From Arthrobacter horti (lineage in GTDB: Bacteria; Actinomycetota; Actinomycetes; Actinomycetales; Micrococcaceae), in contig NZ_JAVALS010000002.1 in NCBI RefSeq assembly GCF_030731045.1, positions 401,591-465,590 on the forward strand: a DNA stretch of 64,000 nucleotides, given 5' to 3'. How positions within the stretch are numbered: position 1 is the first letter of the stretch; each line of letters starts with the position of its first letter. Under the pieces are notes generated by a model. The model saw only the letters and a program-made list of their open reading frames with translations, made no database searches and was not told the origin of the DNA. The position numbers and the translations under genes were made by a program. Shown here piece after piece: positions 41,588 through 49,423 of the stretch.

Positions 41588-42817
41588 GTGGATCCTCTGC
41601 TCGTCGGCGTCATCGCCGGGCTCATCGGCCTGTGCCTGGGCGTGTTCGGCGTGCTCGCCTTCCGGGTGAGTGAACAGCAGCGGACCCTGGTGGAAGGCGA
41701 ACTCGACGAGGCCCAGCTGCCCGAAGGTGCGGCTGAGGTGCTCAGCGTGCTGGGCCGGGCCTTCGTGATCGTGGACGACATCGACGGCGTCGTGCGGGCG
41801 AGTCCTGCCGCCTATGCCTACGGACTGGTGCGCGGTCACACGGTGGTGCACCAGCAGCTGCTGGGGATGACCGCCCGGGTGCGGCGCGACGGCGTCGTGC
41901 TGGAAGAGGAGTTCGAGCTCCCGCGCGGACCGCTGGGCGCCGGTTCCATCGTGGTGCAGGTGCGGGCAGCGGTGCTGGGGGATGAGTACGTCCTGCTCCT
42001 GGCCGACGATCGCACGGAGATCACCAGGACCGAGGAGATCCGCAACGACTTCGTCGCCAACGTCTCCCACGAGCTGAAGACCCCGGTGGGGGCCATCTCC
42101 CTGCTGGCCGAGGCGCTGGAGGACTCCTCCGACGATGAAGTGGCCGTGCGCCGCTTCGCCCAGCGCATGCACAAGGAGGCCTCCCGCCTGGCGGACCTGG
42201 TGCAGGACATCATCGAACTCTCCCGTCTCCAGGGCGCCAACATCGCCCAGCGGGGCACGGCCGTGGATCTGAGCCACGTGATCGCCGATGCCGTGGACCG
42301 GTCCAAGCTGACGGCGGAGAGCAAGAACATCAAGATCGTGGTCGGCGGGGCCGGCACGGACGCCCAGGTGTACGGCGACCCGGATCTGCTGACCACGGCG
42401 TTCCGCAACCTCATTGACAACGCCGTCCGGTACTCGCCGGAGAACACCCGTGTGGGCATCGGCATCCGTTCCCGGGAGGGCCTCATCGCGGTGTCCGTGA
42501 CGGATCAGGGCGACGGGATCTCCCCGGAGGATCAGGAGCGGGTCTTCGAGCGCTTCTACCGGGTCGATGCGGCCCGCTCCCGGGCCACCGGTGGTACCGG
42601 CCTGGGGCTCAGCATCGTCAAACACGTCGTGACCAATCACGGAGGCGAAGTCTCCGTGTGGTCTCAGCCCGGACAGGGGTCCACGTTCACCGTGCGCCTG
42701 CCGGAGCTGGAAGGGCGGGATTCCGTGGACACCACGGAACCGCAAGGGCCGGCGCCGGCGCATGCCCGTTCCGGTCTGGCCGCAGGCCAAGTTCATGAAG
42801 AAGGAGTTCAGGCGTGA
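41588..42817 (+). CDS. senX3: Phosphate-sensing histidine kinase SenX3
   Basis: A 409-residue membrane kinase. One N-terminal membrane segment (about 5-25) is followed by a PAS-like region (50-140), a phosphoacceptor helix with His161 in N-V-S-H-E-L-K-T-P-V, and an ATPase domain with N (R-N-L-I-D-N-A-V-R-Y), G1 (D-Q-G-D-G-I) and G2 (G-G-T-G-L-G-L) boxes. A single rather than double membrane segment is a SenX3 trait. GTG 41588 start. Its stop overlaps the regX3 start (GTGA). Confidence 0.96.
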   Translation: MDPLLVGVIAGLIGLCLGVFGVLAFRVSEQQRTLVEGELDEAQLPEGAAEVLSVLGRAFVIVDDIDGVVRASPAAYAYGLVRGHTVVHQQLLGMTARVRRDGVVLEEEFELPRGPLGAGSIVVQVRAAVLGDEYVLLLADDRTEITRTEEIRNDFVANVSHELKTPVGAISLLAEALEDSSDDEVAVRRFAQRMHKEASRLADLVQDIIELSRLQGANIAQRGTAVDLSHVIADAVDRSKLTAESKNIKIVVGGAGTDAQVYGDPDLLTTAFRNLIDNAVRYSPENTRVGIGIRSREGLIAVSVTDQGDGISPEDQERVFERFYRVDAARSRATGGTGLGLSIVKHVVTNHGGEVSVWSQPGQGSTFTVRLPELEGRDSVDTTEPQGPAPAHARSGLAAGQVHEEGVQA

Positions 42818-43494
42818 GCCGCATTCTGATCGTGGAGGATGAAGAGTCCTTCAGCGACCCGCTGTCCTATCTGCTCGGCAAGGAGGGCTTCGAGGTGGAG
42901 GTGGTGGACAACGGCCTTGACGCCATCACCGAGTTCGACCGCAACGGCGCCGATCTGGTGCTGCTGGACCTCCAGTTGCCCGGGCAGTCCGGCACGGAGG
43001 TCTGCCGGCAGCTCCGCCAGCGCTCCTCGGTCCCCGTCATCATGCTGACGGCCAAGGACTCCGAGATCGACAAGGTCGTGGGCCTGGAGCTCGGCGCGGA
43101 CGATTACGTCACCAAGCCGTACTCCTCCCGCGAGCTGGTGGCCCGCGTGCGGGCCGTGCTGCGCCGTCAGGGCGAGCCCGAGGAGCTCATCACCACCACG
43201 GTGCAGGCCGGTCCGGTGCGGATGGACATCGAGCGGCATGTGGTCAGCGTGGGCGGAGAGCAGGTGTCACTGCCGCTGAAGGAGTTCGAACTGCTGGAGA
43301 TGCTCCTGAGGAACTCCGGCCGCGTGCTGACCCGCGGACAGCTGATCGACCGCGTGTGGGGCTCCGATTACGTGGGGGACACAAAGACCCTTGACGTTCA
43401 CGTCAAGCGCCTGCGCGGCAAGATCGAGCCGGACCCGTCCGCGCCACGGTACCTGGTGACCGTGCGCGGCCTGGGCTACAAGTTCGAGCCCTGA
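42814..43494 (+). CDS. regX3: Phosphate response regulator RegX3
   Basis: A 226-residue OmpR/PhoB-type regulator. The receiver has its phosphoacceptor at Asp52 (L-V-L-L-D-L-Q-L-P-G), Thr near 79 (M-L-T-A-K-D) and Lys near 101. The C-terminal winged helix ends with V-H-V-K-R-L-R-G-K-I-E and V-R-G-L-G-Y-K-F. GTG 42814 overlaps the senX3 stop by 4 bases. A perfect palindromic terminator follows at 43525-43565. Confidence 0.97.
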   Translation: MSRILIVEDEESFSDPLSYLLGKEGFEVEVVDNGLDAITEFDRNGADLVLLDLQLPGQSGTEVCRQLRQRSSVPVIMLTAKDSEIDKVVGLELGADDYVTKPYSSRELVARVRAVLRRQGEPEELITTTVQAGPVRMDIERHVVSVGGEQVSLPLKEFELLEMLLRNSGRVLTRGQLIDRVWGSDYVGDTKTLDVHVKRLRGKIEPDPSAPRYLVTVRGLGYKFEP

Positions 43495-43524
43495 TCCGCA
43501 CGGACAACCAGATCCGCACGGATG

Positions 43525-43565
43525 ACGCGAGAGGCGGCCTCCCTCAGGGAGGCCGCCTCTCGCGT
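43525..43565. terminator. Perfect 19-bp stem terminator after regX3
   Basis: Arms 43525-43543 and 43547-43565 are exact reverse complements around TCA, between convergent regX3 and the small membrane gene. Confidence 0.75.
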
Positions 43566-43584
43566 TGTCAGGAACGTGGAGTTG

Positions 43585-43863
43585 TCAGCGGCGCGTGGCG
43601 CGGTGCCGGACGGTCCAGTAGAACGGGCCGCCCAGGGCGATGGCCAGGAAGGCCACAGTCAGCAGCAGCTCGGCACTCAGCAGCAGGAAGACGGCCGTGA
43701 CCCCGAGATTGAGGGCGAGGCCGCCGAGCGCGCCGAAGGCCGTCATGAGCGCGGCCAGCGCGGCCAGCGCCAGGATGTAGGCCCCGAAGTACCGGGCCGG
43801 GGTGTCCAGACGGTCCAGCGCACGCACCACGGAGCGCGGCTGGACAAAGTTCAGGATCGTCAT
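43585..43863 (-). CDS. Small membrane protein of unknown function
   Basis: A 92-residue protein with two to three strongly hydrophobic helices (about residues 25-85) and a basic C-terminus (R-H-R-A-T-R-R). I do not recognise a family. The ATG at 43863 is chosen because the protein starts cleanly (M-T-I-L-N-F-V-Q-P-R-S) with GAGGCG upstream; longer frames cross low-complexity DNA. A CRP/GlxR-like site lies 133 bases upstream. It may have an envelope role, but there is no evidence for that. Confidence 0.65.
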   Translation of the reverse strand: MTILNFVQPRSVVRALDRLDTPARYFGAYILALAALAALMTAFGALGGLALNLGVTAVFLLLSAELLLTVAFLAIALGGPFYWTVRHRATRR

Positions 43864-43995
43864 GATCGCCTCTGCTGAAGACTCTGAAAAAGGGAAGGGG
43901 GTCCCTCGGGAAAGGGGGTGGGATTCGCGGCGATGCCGCATCTCCATTCTTGCCCATTCCCGCATCCCGGATGCCGTCCGGGAGCATTCCCGCGC

Positions 43996-44011
43996 TGTGT
44001 GTTTGCTCACA
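43996..44011 (+). promoter_or_regulatory. Possible CRP/GlxR site upstream of the small membrane gene
   Basis: TGTGTGTTTGCTCACA matches TGTGA-N6-TCACA at nine of ten positions. It lies in the gap between the lpqE stop and the small membrane gene. Confidence 0.4.
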
Positions 44012-44026
44012 TCGCGGGTGATGCTT

Positions 44027-44091
44027 AAAACGACGACGGCGCCCGCCCCGGTGGGAGGTCATCCTCCGTCGGGGGCACGCGCCGTCGTCGT
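44027..44091. repeat. TTAA-ACGACGACGGCG-type intergenic element with perfect 12-bp ends
   Basis: ACGACGACGGCG (44030-44041) and its exact complement (44080-44091) enclose nested stems CCCCG/CGGGG and GGAGG/CCTCC around TCAT. The left flank reads CTTAAA. It lies at the 3' side of lpqE. Confidence 0.7.
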
Positions 44092-44126
44092 GGGCCGCCT
44101 CGCGGCCGGCCGCAGTGAGCCTGGTG

Positions 44127-44675
44127 CTACTTGGCCGATTCGGTGGCGGTCGGCATCGGGGTGGCCGTGGCGTGCGTCGCCGTCGGGGACGGGGTCGGCA
44201 GGAACGGGCGGTACTCCTTGATGGTGCCGTCCAGCACGGGGACCTGGACGGTCAGGTTCTGGCCTTCGCCGCTGAACTTGAGGTCCACCAGGGCACCGGG
44301 CTTGGCGCCCGTGGTGCTGAGGACCGCGGGATCGCCGGCATCGAGGGAGACCTCGTTGTTGGCCTTGACGCGGACCTGGGTCTGGGAGCCCTCGGCGCCG
44401 TTCACCGTGACGACGACGTCGCTGGCACTGCCGTTGAAGATGGTGCCGAGCAGGCGTCCCGGGTTCTTCTCGCCATCGCTGACCACCATGGCGTTGCGGA
44501 TCTTGAGGTCCGCGAACTGCGCGTTCACACCATCGGAGGCGGCGTACTGGTGCGTGGTCTGCTGCGGGGAGGTCGCGGAGCAGGCGGTGGTGGCGGCGAG
44601 GAGTCCGACGCCCATCGCGGCTGCGGCCAGCGCGCGCTTGCCGGGCTTGATGGTCTTGAGGCCAGTGGAACGCAC
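44127..44675 (-). CDS. lpqE: LpqE-like lipoprotein
   Basis: A 182-residue exported lipoprotein; the lipobox L-L-A-A-T-T-A-C ends with the lipidated Cys near residue 27. The mature part is a beta-rich domain of the LpqE type and ends with a Pro/Thr-rich tail. In Mycobacterium lpqE lies divergent from carD, exactly as here, which supports the name. GTG 44675 is chosen because AGGAG lies 9 bases before it. The function is unknown; a copper-chaperone-like fold has been suggested for relatives. Confidence 0.75.
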   Translation of the reverse strand: MRSTGLKTIKPGKRALAAAAMGVGLLAATTACSATSPQQTTHQYAASDGVNAQFADLKIRNAMVVSDGEKNPGRLLGTIFNGSASDVVVTVNGAEGSQTQVRVKANNEVSLDAGDPAVLSTTGAKPGALVDLKFSGEGQNLTVQVPVLDGTIKEYRPFLPTPSPTATHATATPMPTATESAK

Positions 44676-44718
44676 TTTACGTAACTCCTTGCACGAAGAA
44701 TGAGAGCTCTTTGCTGAC

Positions 44719-44724
44719 AGTTTA
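44719..44724 (-). promoter_or_regulatory. -10 box of lpqE
   Basis: TAAACT on the minus strand, 43 bases before the GTG start. The same hexamer serves carD on the other strand. No good -35 is seen. Confidence 0.35.
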
Positions 44725-44899
44725 TCGATAAAAGACGCCATCCCGGGCACCGGGGCCGAGGCGACCGTCACGGACGGTCTGCAATGCATCTTTCGGACTG
44801 TCCGTCAAGTCACATGACAGCCCGGTGCGCGGGCCTGGATCCTTGATATTTCAAGGGATGCAGGCCCATGCTCCGGCAAGGCCGCCCCCTCCGCCGTGA

Positions 44900-44905
44900 T
44901 AAACT
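44900..44905 (+). promoter_or_regulatory. -10 box of carD
   Basis: TAAACT 26 bases before ATG 44932, with no recognisable -35, as is common where CarD and RbpA assist the polymerase. Confidence 0.45.
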
Positions 44906-44931
44906 GGAGGTCGGGAAAGGGGATAATCCAC

Positions 44932-45429
44932 ATGGTTTTTGAAGTCGGCGAGACGGTTGTTTACCCTCACCACGGTGCTGCGAAGATCGAAGAGATCAAG
45001 ATGCGCACCATCAAGGGCGTTGAGAAGATGTACCTGAAGCTCCGCGTGGCGCAGGGCGACCTCACCATCGAGGTCCCGGCCGAGAATGTCGACCTGGTCG
45101 GCGTTCGCGACGTCGTGGGCAAGGAAGGCCTGGAGCACGTCTTCGACGTTCTGCGCGCCGAATTCACGGAAGAGCCCACCAACTGGTCGCGCCGTTACAA
45201 GGCGAACCTGGAGAAGCTGGCCTCGGGCGATGTCATCAAGGTCGCCGAGGTGGTCCGCGATCTGTGGCGTCGTGACCAGGACCGCGGCCTGTCCGCAGGT
45301 GAGAAGCGCATGCTCTCCAAGGCCCGTCAGATCCTGATCTCCGAGCTCGCTCTTGCCGAGAAGACGGATGAGGAGCACGCGGCCAACGTCCTGGACGAGG
45401 TCCTCGGCTCCGAGGTCACCGCTTCCTGA
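44932..45429 (+). CDS. carD: RNA polymerase-binding transcription factor CarD
   Basis: A 165-residue essential actinobacterial transcription factor that stabilises open complexes, above all at rRNA promoters. The Tudor-like polymerase-binding domain ([17 protein letters not shown], residues 1-60) is followed by a helical DNA-contacting domain with the conserved Trp in T-N-W-S-R-R-Y and L-W-R-R-D. AAAGGGG precedes ATG 44932. A strong terminator follows, so it is transcribed alone. Confidence 0.97.
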   Translation: MVFEVGETVVYPHHGAAKIEEIKMRTIKGVEKMYLKLRVAQGDLTIEVPAENVDLVGVRDVVGKEGLEHVFDVLRAEFTEEPTNWSRRYKANLEKLASGDVIKVAEVVRDLWRRDQDRGLSAGEKRMLSKARQILISELALAEKTDEEHAANVLDEVLGSEVTAS

Positions 45430-45440
45430 GTCACGTTTCA

Positions 45441-45476
45441 CGAAAGCCTGGACGGTGCATGCCGTCCGGGCTTTCG
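45441..45476 (+). terminator. Terminator of carD
   Basis: Fifteen-bp arms 45441-45455 and 45462-45476 pair with one wobble around TGCATG. Confidence 0.7.
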
Positions 45477-45569
45477 CGTTCCCGGGCCCGGCACGTTCCT
45501 CCGCTGCCTGAGCGGAGGATGCCGCCTCCGGGCGGGGAATGCGAGCACTACTGCGCAGGCAGTGGGGAC

Positions 45570-45575
45570 TAGGGT
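45570..45575 (+). promoter_or_regulatory. -10 box of ispD (leaderless)
   Basis: TAGGGT lies 7 bases before ATG 45583. Confidence 0.4.
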
Positions 45576-45582
45576 GGAGTGT

Positions 45583-46368
45583 ATGACTTCAGACTCCCGC
45601 ACCGGCGTCGTGGTCCTCGCCGCAGGTTCCGGCCAGCGTCTCGGCTTCGGCATCCCCAAGGCCCAGGTTCTCCTCGGCGAGGAGCCCATCCTCCGGCACG
45701 CCCTGGCCGGCGTGGTGGCGGCCAGTGTGGCGGACCGCATCGTGGTGGCGCTGCCGCACGGTGAGAAGCCCGGGCCCGGAACGCTGCACGAGGTGGTGGA
45801 GGTGTTCCTCGCGGAGCACCGGGACGCCGAATGGGAGCTGAGCGTGGTCGAAGGCGGTGCCACGCGCGCCGACTCGGTCGCCCGGGCGCTGTCCGCCCTG
45901 GACGGTGTGGAGCGCGTCCTGGTGCACGACGCCGCCCGCCCCCTGGTGCCCGTCCAGGTCTTCCAGCGGGTCGCCGACGCCCTGGTCGCCGGTGCGCGCG
46001 CCGTCATCCCCGCGATCCCGGTGGTGGACACCATCAAGCAGGTCCACACGAGCCACGGCGCGGACGCCGACATCTCCCCGGAGCTGGTCACCGGCAACAT
46101 CGCCCGGGAGTCACTCCGTGCGGTCCAGACGCCCCAGGGCTTCAGCTATGCGGCGCTGAAAGCCGCCCACGACGATGCCCAGTACCTGGACGACAAGCAG
46201 GCCGAGGCCATCACGGACGACGCCATGCTGCTGGAATCCCGCGGTGTCCCGGTGCACGTGGTCGCCGGGTCCACGTACTCGCTGAAGATCACCACGCCCG
46301 TGGACCTGATCCTCGCCGAGGGCCTGCTGGAAGGCCCCCTGGCCGGCCGCTGGATGGGGGAGGCATGA
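45583..46368 (+). CDS. ispD: 2-C-methyl-D-erythritol 4-phosphate cytidylyltransferase
   Basis: A 261-residue MEP-pathway enzyme that joins CTP to methylerythritol 4-phosphate. The nucleotide loop [17 protein letters not shown] is at residues 12-28; V-H-D-A-A-R-P and the C-terminal K-I-T-T-P-V-D-L motif are present. ATG 45583 fits the alignment and the -10 box 7 bases upstream; the frame opens 7 codons earlier. It overlaps ispF by 4 bases. Confidence 0.95.
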   Translation: MTSDSRTGVVVLAAGSGQRLGFGIPKAQVLLGEEPILRHALAGVVAASVADRIVVALPHGEKPGPGTLHEVVEVFLAEHRDAEWELSVVEGGATRADSVARALSALDGVERVLVHDAARPLVPVQVFQRVADALVAGARAVIPAIPVVDTIKQVHTSHGADADISPELVTGNIARESLRAVQTPQGFSYAALKAAHDDAQYLDDKQAEAITDDAMLLESRGVPVHVVAGSTYSLKITTPVDLILAEGLLEGPLAGRWMGEA

Positions 46369-46856
46369 TCATCCCCCGCACCGGCATCGGCGTCGACGCC
46401 CATGCCTACGCCCCTGAGGACGCGCTGCGGCCGCTGTGGCTCGCCGGGCTCCTGTGGCCGGGCGAGAGGGGGTTGGCCGGGCACTCCGACGCCGACGTCG
46501 TCGCGCACGCCGCCGCGGACGCCCTCTTTTCCGCCGCCGGGCTCGGTGACCTCGGCACGCATTTCGGCACGGACCGCCCAGAATACGCGGGAGCGTCCGG
46601 GCTGCGGCTTCTGACCGAGGCCGCGCGGATCGTCCGGGAGGCCGGATTCGGCATCGGCAACGTGGCGGTGCAGCTGCTGGGCAACCGGCCCAAGTTCTCG
46701 CCCCGCCGGCTGGAGGCGGAGAAGGTGCTGAGCGATGCGGCCGGTGCCCCTGTGAGCGTCTCCGCCACCACCACGGACGGTCTGGGGTTCCTGGGCCGCG
46801 GGGAGGGCCTGACGGCCGTCGCGACCGCGCTCGTGTATCCGCTCGGGGGAAAATAG
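46365..46856 (+). CDS. ispF: 2-C-methyl-D-erythritol 2,4-cyclodiphosphate synthase
   Basis: A 163-residue trimeric MEP-pathway enzyme. Metal ligands are in G-V-D-A-H (residues 9-13), followed by [11 protein letters not shown] and the C-terminal [18 protein letters not shown] 46365 overlaps the ispD stop (ATGA), so the two successive-pathway enzymes are coupled. Confidence 0.96.
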   Translation: MIIPRTGIGVDAHAYAPEDALRPLWLAGLLWPGERGLAGHSDADVVAHAAADALFSAAGLGDLGTHFGTDRPEYAGASGLRLLTEAARIVREAGFGIGNVAVQLLGNRPKFSPRRLEAEKVLSDAAGAPVSVSATTTDGLGFLGRGEGLTAVATALVYPLGGK

Positions 46857-46877
46857 CCCCCACCCCGGCCGACGGCA

Positions 46878-46883
46878 TAGGCT
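46878..46883 (+). promoter_or_regulatory. -10 box of cysS (leaderless)
   Basis: TAGGCT lies 6 bases before GTG 46890. Confidence 0.5.
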
Positions 46884-46889
46884 GGGCCC

Positions 46890-48368
46890 GTGACATTGCG
46901 CTTCTATGACACGGCCACGGCCCAGGTCCGCGAGTTCCAGCCCCTCGAAGCAGGGAAGGCGAGTGTGTACTACTGCGGGGCCACCGTCCAGGGGCTTCCC
47001 CACGTTGGACATGTGCGTTCCGCCATCGCCTTCGACCAGCTGACCCGCTGGCTCCGCCACCGCGGCTATGACGTGACCGTGGTCCGCAACGTCACTGACA
47101 TCGACGACAAGATCCTGGCCAAGTCCGCCGAGTCCTTCGAAGAGGGCTTCATCCCGGACGGGGACCGCTTCCCCCGGGAGCAGTGGTGGGCGCTGGCGTA
47201 CCGCTACGAGCAGGCCTTCCGCCGCGCCTACGAGACCCTGGGCGTCTCTTCGCCCACGTATGAGCCCCGCGCCACCGGCCACGTGCCGGAGATGCACGCC
47301 CTGATCCAGCGGCTCATCGACCGCGGTCACGCCTACCCGGCGCCGGACGGCTCCGGGGACGTCTACTTCGACGTCCGCTCCTGGCCGCAGTACGGCGCGC
47401 TGACCCGTCAGAACATCGACGACATGCAGGCCGCCGCGGACGCCGACCCGCGCGGCAAGCGGGACCCTCGCGACTTCGCCCTCTGGAAGGGTCACAAGGA
47501 CGGCGACCCGGAGACCGCCGCCTGGGACTCCCCGTGGGGCCGGGGCCGCCCGGGCTGGCACCTGGAGTGCTCCGCCATGGTCACCAAGTACCTGGGCCCG
47601 CGCTTCGACATCCACGGCGGTGGCCTGGACCTGCGCTTCCCGCACCACGAGAACGAGCTGGCCCAGTCCACCGCGGCCGGTGACGGCTTCGCGAACTTCT
47701 GGATGCACAACGGCATGGTCACCTACCAAGGCGAGAAGATGTCCAAGTCCGTGGGCAACACCGTCAGCCCGGAGGAGATGCTCGCCCAGGCGAGTCCGCG
47801 GGTGGTGCGCTACTACCTCGGACAGGCACAGTACCGCTCCGTGCTGGACTACAACCCCGGCTCCCTCTCCGAGGCCGCCTCGGCCGTGGAACGGATCGAC
47901 GGATTCATCGGCCGCGCCCTGCGGGCCACGGCGGAGCTGAATGGTGCCGCCCCGCAGAACGGCGCCATCGGCTGGTTCGACTACGGTGGGGTCCCGGACG
48001 GCTTCGCCGCCGCCATGGACGATGACCTCAACGTGCCCGCCGCCCTCGCCGTCCTGCACGAGACGGTGCGCAGCGGAAACGCGGCCCTCGCCGCCGGCGA
48101 TCTGGAGACCGCCCACCGGGCACTGGCCTCCGTCACGGCCATGACCCGCGTCCTGGGGCTCGACGACGTGGCGTCATCGGCCGCCGTCGACGGCCCGTCC
48201 ACCGCGGCCCTGGACAGCCTCGTGCAGAGCCAGCTTGAGGCGCGCGCACAAGCCCGCGCCGAGAAGAACTGGGCCGCCTCGGACGCCATCCGCGACGCTC
48301 TCGCGGCGGCCGGAGTCGTGGTCGAGGACGGCCCTCAGGGGGCCACCTGGAGCCTGAAGAACGCCTGA
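46890..48368 (+). CDS. cysS: Cysteinyl-tRNA synthetase
   Basis: A 492-residue class I synthetase. The zinc Cys of Y-Y-C-G-A-T-V is followed by the HIGH-type G-L-P-H-V-G-H; the second zinc site lies in W-H-L-E-C-S-A-M and H-H-E-N-E; the KMSKS loop is [10 protein letters not shown]. The C-terminal domain carries the helical anticodon-binding part. The W-H-I-E-C-S-like motif supports CysS, not the mycothiol ligase MshC. GTG 46890 start with TAGGCT 6 bases before it. Confidence 0.97.
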   Translation: MTLRFYDTATAQVREFQPLEAGKASVYYCGATVQGLPHVGHVRSAIAFDQLTRWLRHRGYDVTVVRNVTDIDDKILAKSAESFEEGFIPDGDRFPREQWWALAYRYEQAFRRAYETLGVSSPTYEPRATGHVPEMHALIQRLIDRGHAYPAPDGSGDVYFDVRSWPQYGALTRQNIDDMQAAADADPRGKRDPRDFALWKGHKDGDPETAAWDSPWGRGRPGWHLECSAMVTKYLGPRFDIHGGGLDLRFPHHENELAQSTAAGDGFANFWMHNGMVTYQGEKMSKSVGNTVSPEEMLAQASPRVVRYYLGQAQYRSVLDYNPGSLSEAASAVERIDGFIGRALRATAELNGAAPQNGAIGWFDYGGVPDGFAAAMDDDLNVPAALAVLHETVRSGNAALAAGDLETAHRALASVTAMTRVLGLDDVASSAAVDGPSTAALDSLVQSQLEARAQARAEKNWAASDAIRDALAAAGVVVEDGPQGATWSLKNA

Positions 48369-48422
48369 CACGCGTCAGACCGTAAAATGGTGGTGGTCCG
48401 CAAACTACCGCAGGGGTGAAAC

Positions 48423-49418
48423 ATGGCCAATATCGGCCGTTCCGGAGCTGTCCGTAAGCACAAGAAGGGCACCAGCGTAGGCACTGGTGGCCATGGCCGT
48501 AAGGCGCTGGAGGGCAAGGGGCCCACCCCCAAGGCGGAAGACCGCGAGTACCACAAGGCGTACAAGAACAAGGTCCTCGCCGAGCGTTCCGCCGCCAAGC
48601 GGAAGACCTCCGCGGGCCGCGACGCCCGCCGCGGCAGCGGCCCCAAGGGCCGCGCCATGGAGGAGCTGGTCACGGGCCGCAACTCCGTGGTGGAGGCGCT
48701 GCGCGCCGGTATCCCGGCCAAGACCCTGTACGTGGCCATCCGAATCGACGTGGATGACCGTGTCAAGGAGGTCCTGAAGCTCGCCGCCGAGCGCGGTGTG
48801 CCGATCCTGGAGGCCAGCAAGCCCGAACTGGACCGTCTCACCGAGGATGCCGTCCACCAGGGCCTGGCGCTGCAGATCCCGCCGTACGACTACGCGGACC
48901 CGATCGACCTGGCCATGGAGACCGTCGAGGCCTGGAAGAAGGGCCATATCGCCGCCCCGCCCCTGTTCGTGGCGCTGGACGGCATCACCGACCCGCGCAA
49001 CCTGGGCGCCATCATCCGTTCGGTGTCCGCGTTCAGCGGTCACGGCGTCGTCGTGCCTGAGCGCCGCGCCGCCGGTGTGACCGCCGCCGCCTGGAAGACC
49101 AGTGCTGGTGCCGCCACCCGCGTGCCCGTGGCCCGTGCCGGGAACCTGAACAACACCCTGAAGGCGTTCCAGGAGATGGGCATCTTCGTGCTCGGCCTGG
49201 ACGGCGATGGGGACGTATCCCTGCCCGGCCTGGATCTGGCCACCGAACCGATCTGCCTGGTGGTGGGCTCCGAAGGCAAGGGCCTGAGCCGTCTGGTCCG
49301 CGAGCACTGCGACCAGATCGTCTCCATTCCGATCGACTCCGCCATGGAGTCCCTCAACGCGGGCATGGCCGTGGCCATCTCCCTGTACGAAGTGTCCCGC
49401 CGCCGCTCCGAGACCTGA
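48423..49418 (+). CDS. rlmB: 23S rRNA (guanosine-2'-O-)-methyltransferase RlmB family
   Basis: A 331-residue SpoU-class methyltransferase acting on 23S rRNA. A 75-residue basic, Gly/Lys-rich N-terminal extension (actinobacterial) precedes the substrate-binding domain (about 80-160) and the trefoil-knot domain with D-P-R-N-L-G-A-I-I-R-S, V-G-S-E-G-K-G-L and I-P-I-D-S-A-M-E-S-L-N. CAGGGGTG precedes ATG 48423. glgX follows after 5 bases. Confidence 0.93.
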   Translation: MANIGRSGAVRKHKKGTSVGTGGHGRKALEGKGPTPKAEDREYHKAYKNKVLAERSAAKRKTSAGRDARRGSGPKGRAMEELVTGRNSVVEALRAGIPAKTLYVAIRIDVDDRVKEVLKLAAERGVPILEASKPELDRLTEDAVHQGLALQIPPYDYADPIDLAMETVEAWKKGHIAAPPLFVALDGITDPRNLGAIIRSVSAFSGHGVVVPERRAAGVTAAAWKTSAGAATRVPVARAGNLNNTLKAFQEMGIFVLGLDGDGDVSLPGLDLATEPICLVVGSEGKGLSRLVREHCDQIVSIPIDSAMESLNAGMAVAISLYEVSRRRSET

Positions 49419-49423
49419 ACCTC

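Noticed and set aside
46890..48368. Naming the synthetase MshC (mycothiol ligase)
   Set aside because: It has the full C-terminal domain and length of CysS and sits next to ispF and rlmB, the usual cysS place.
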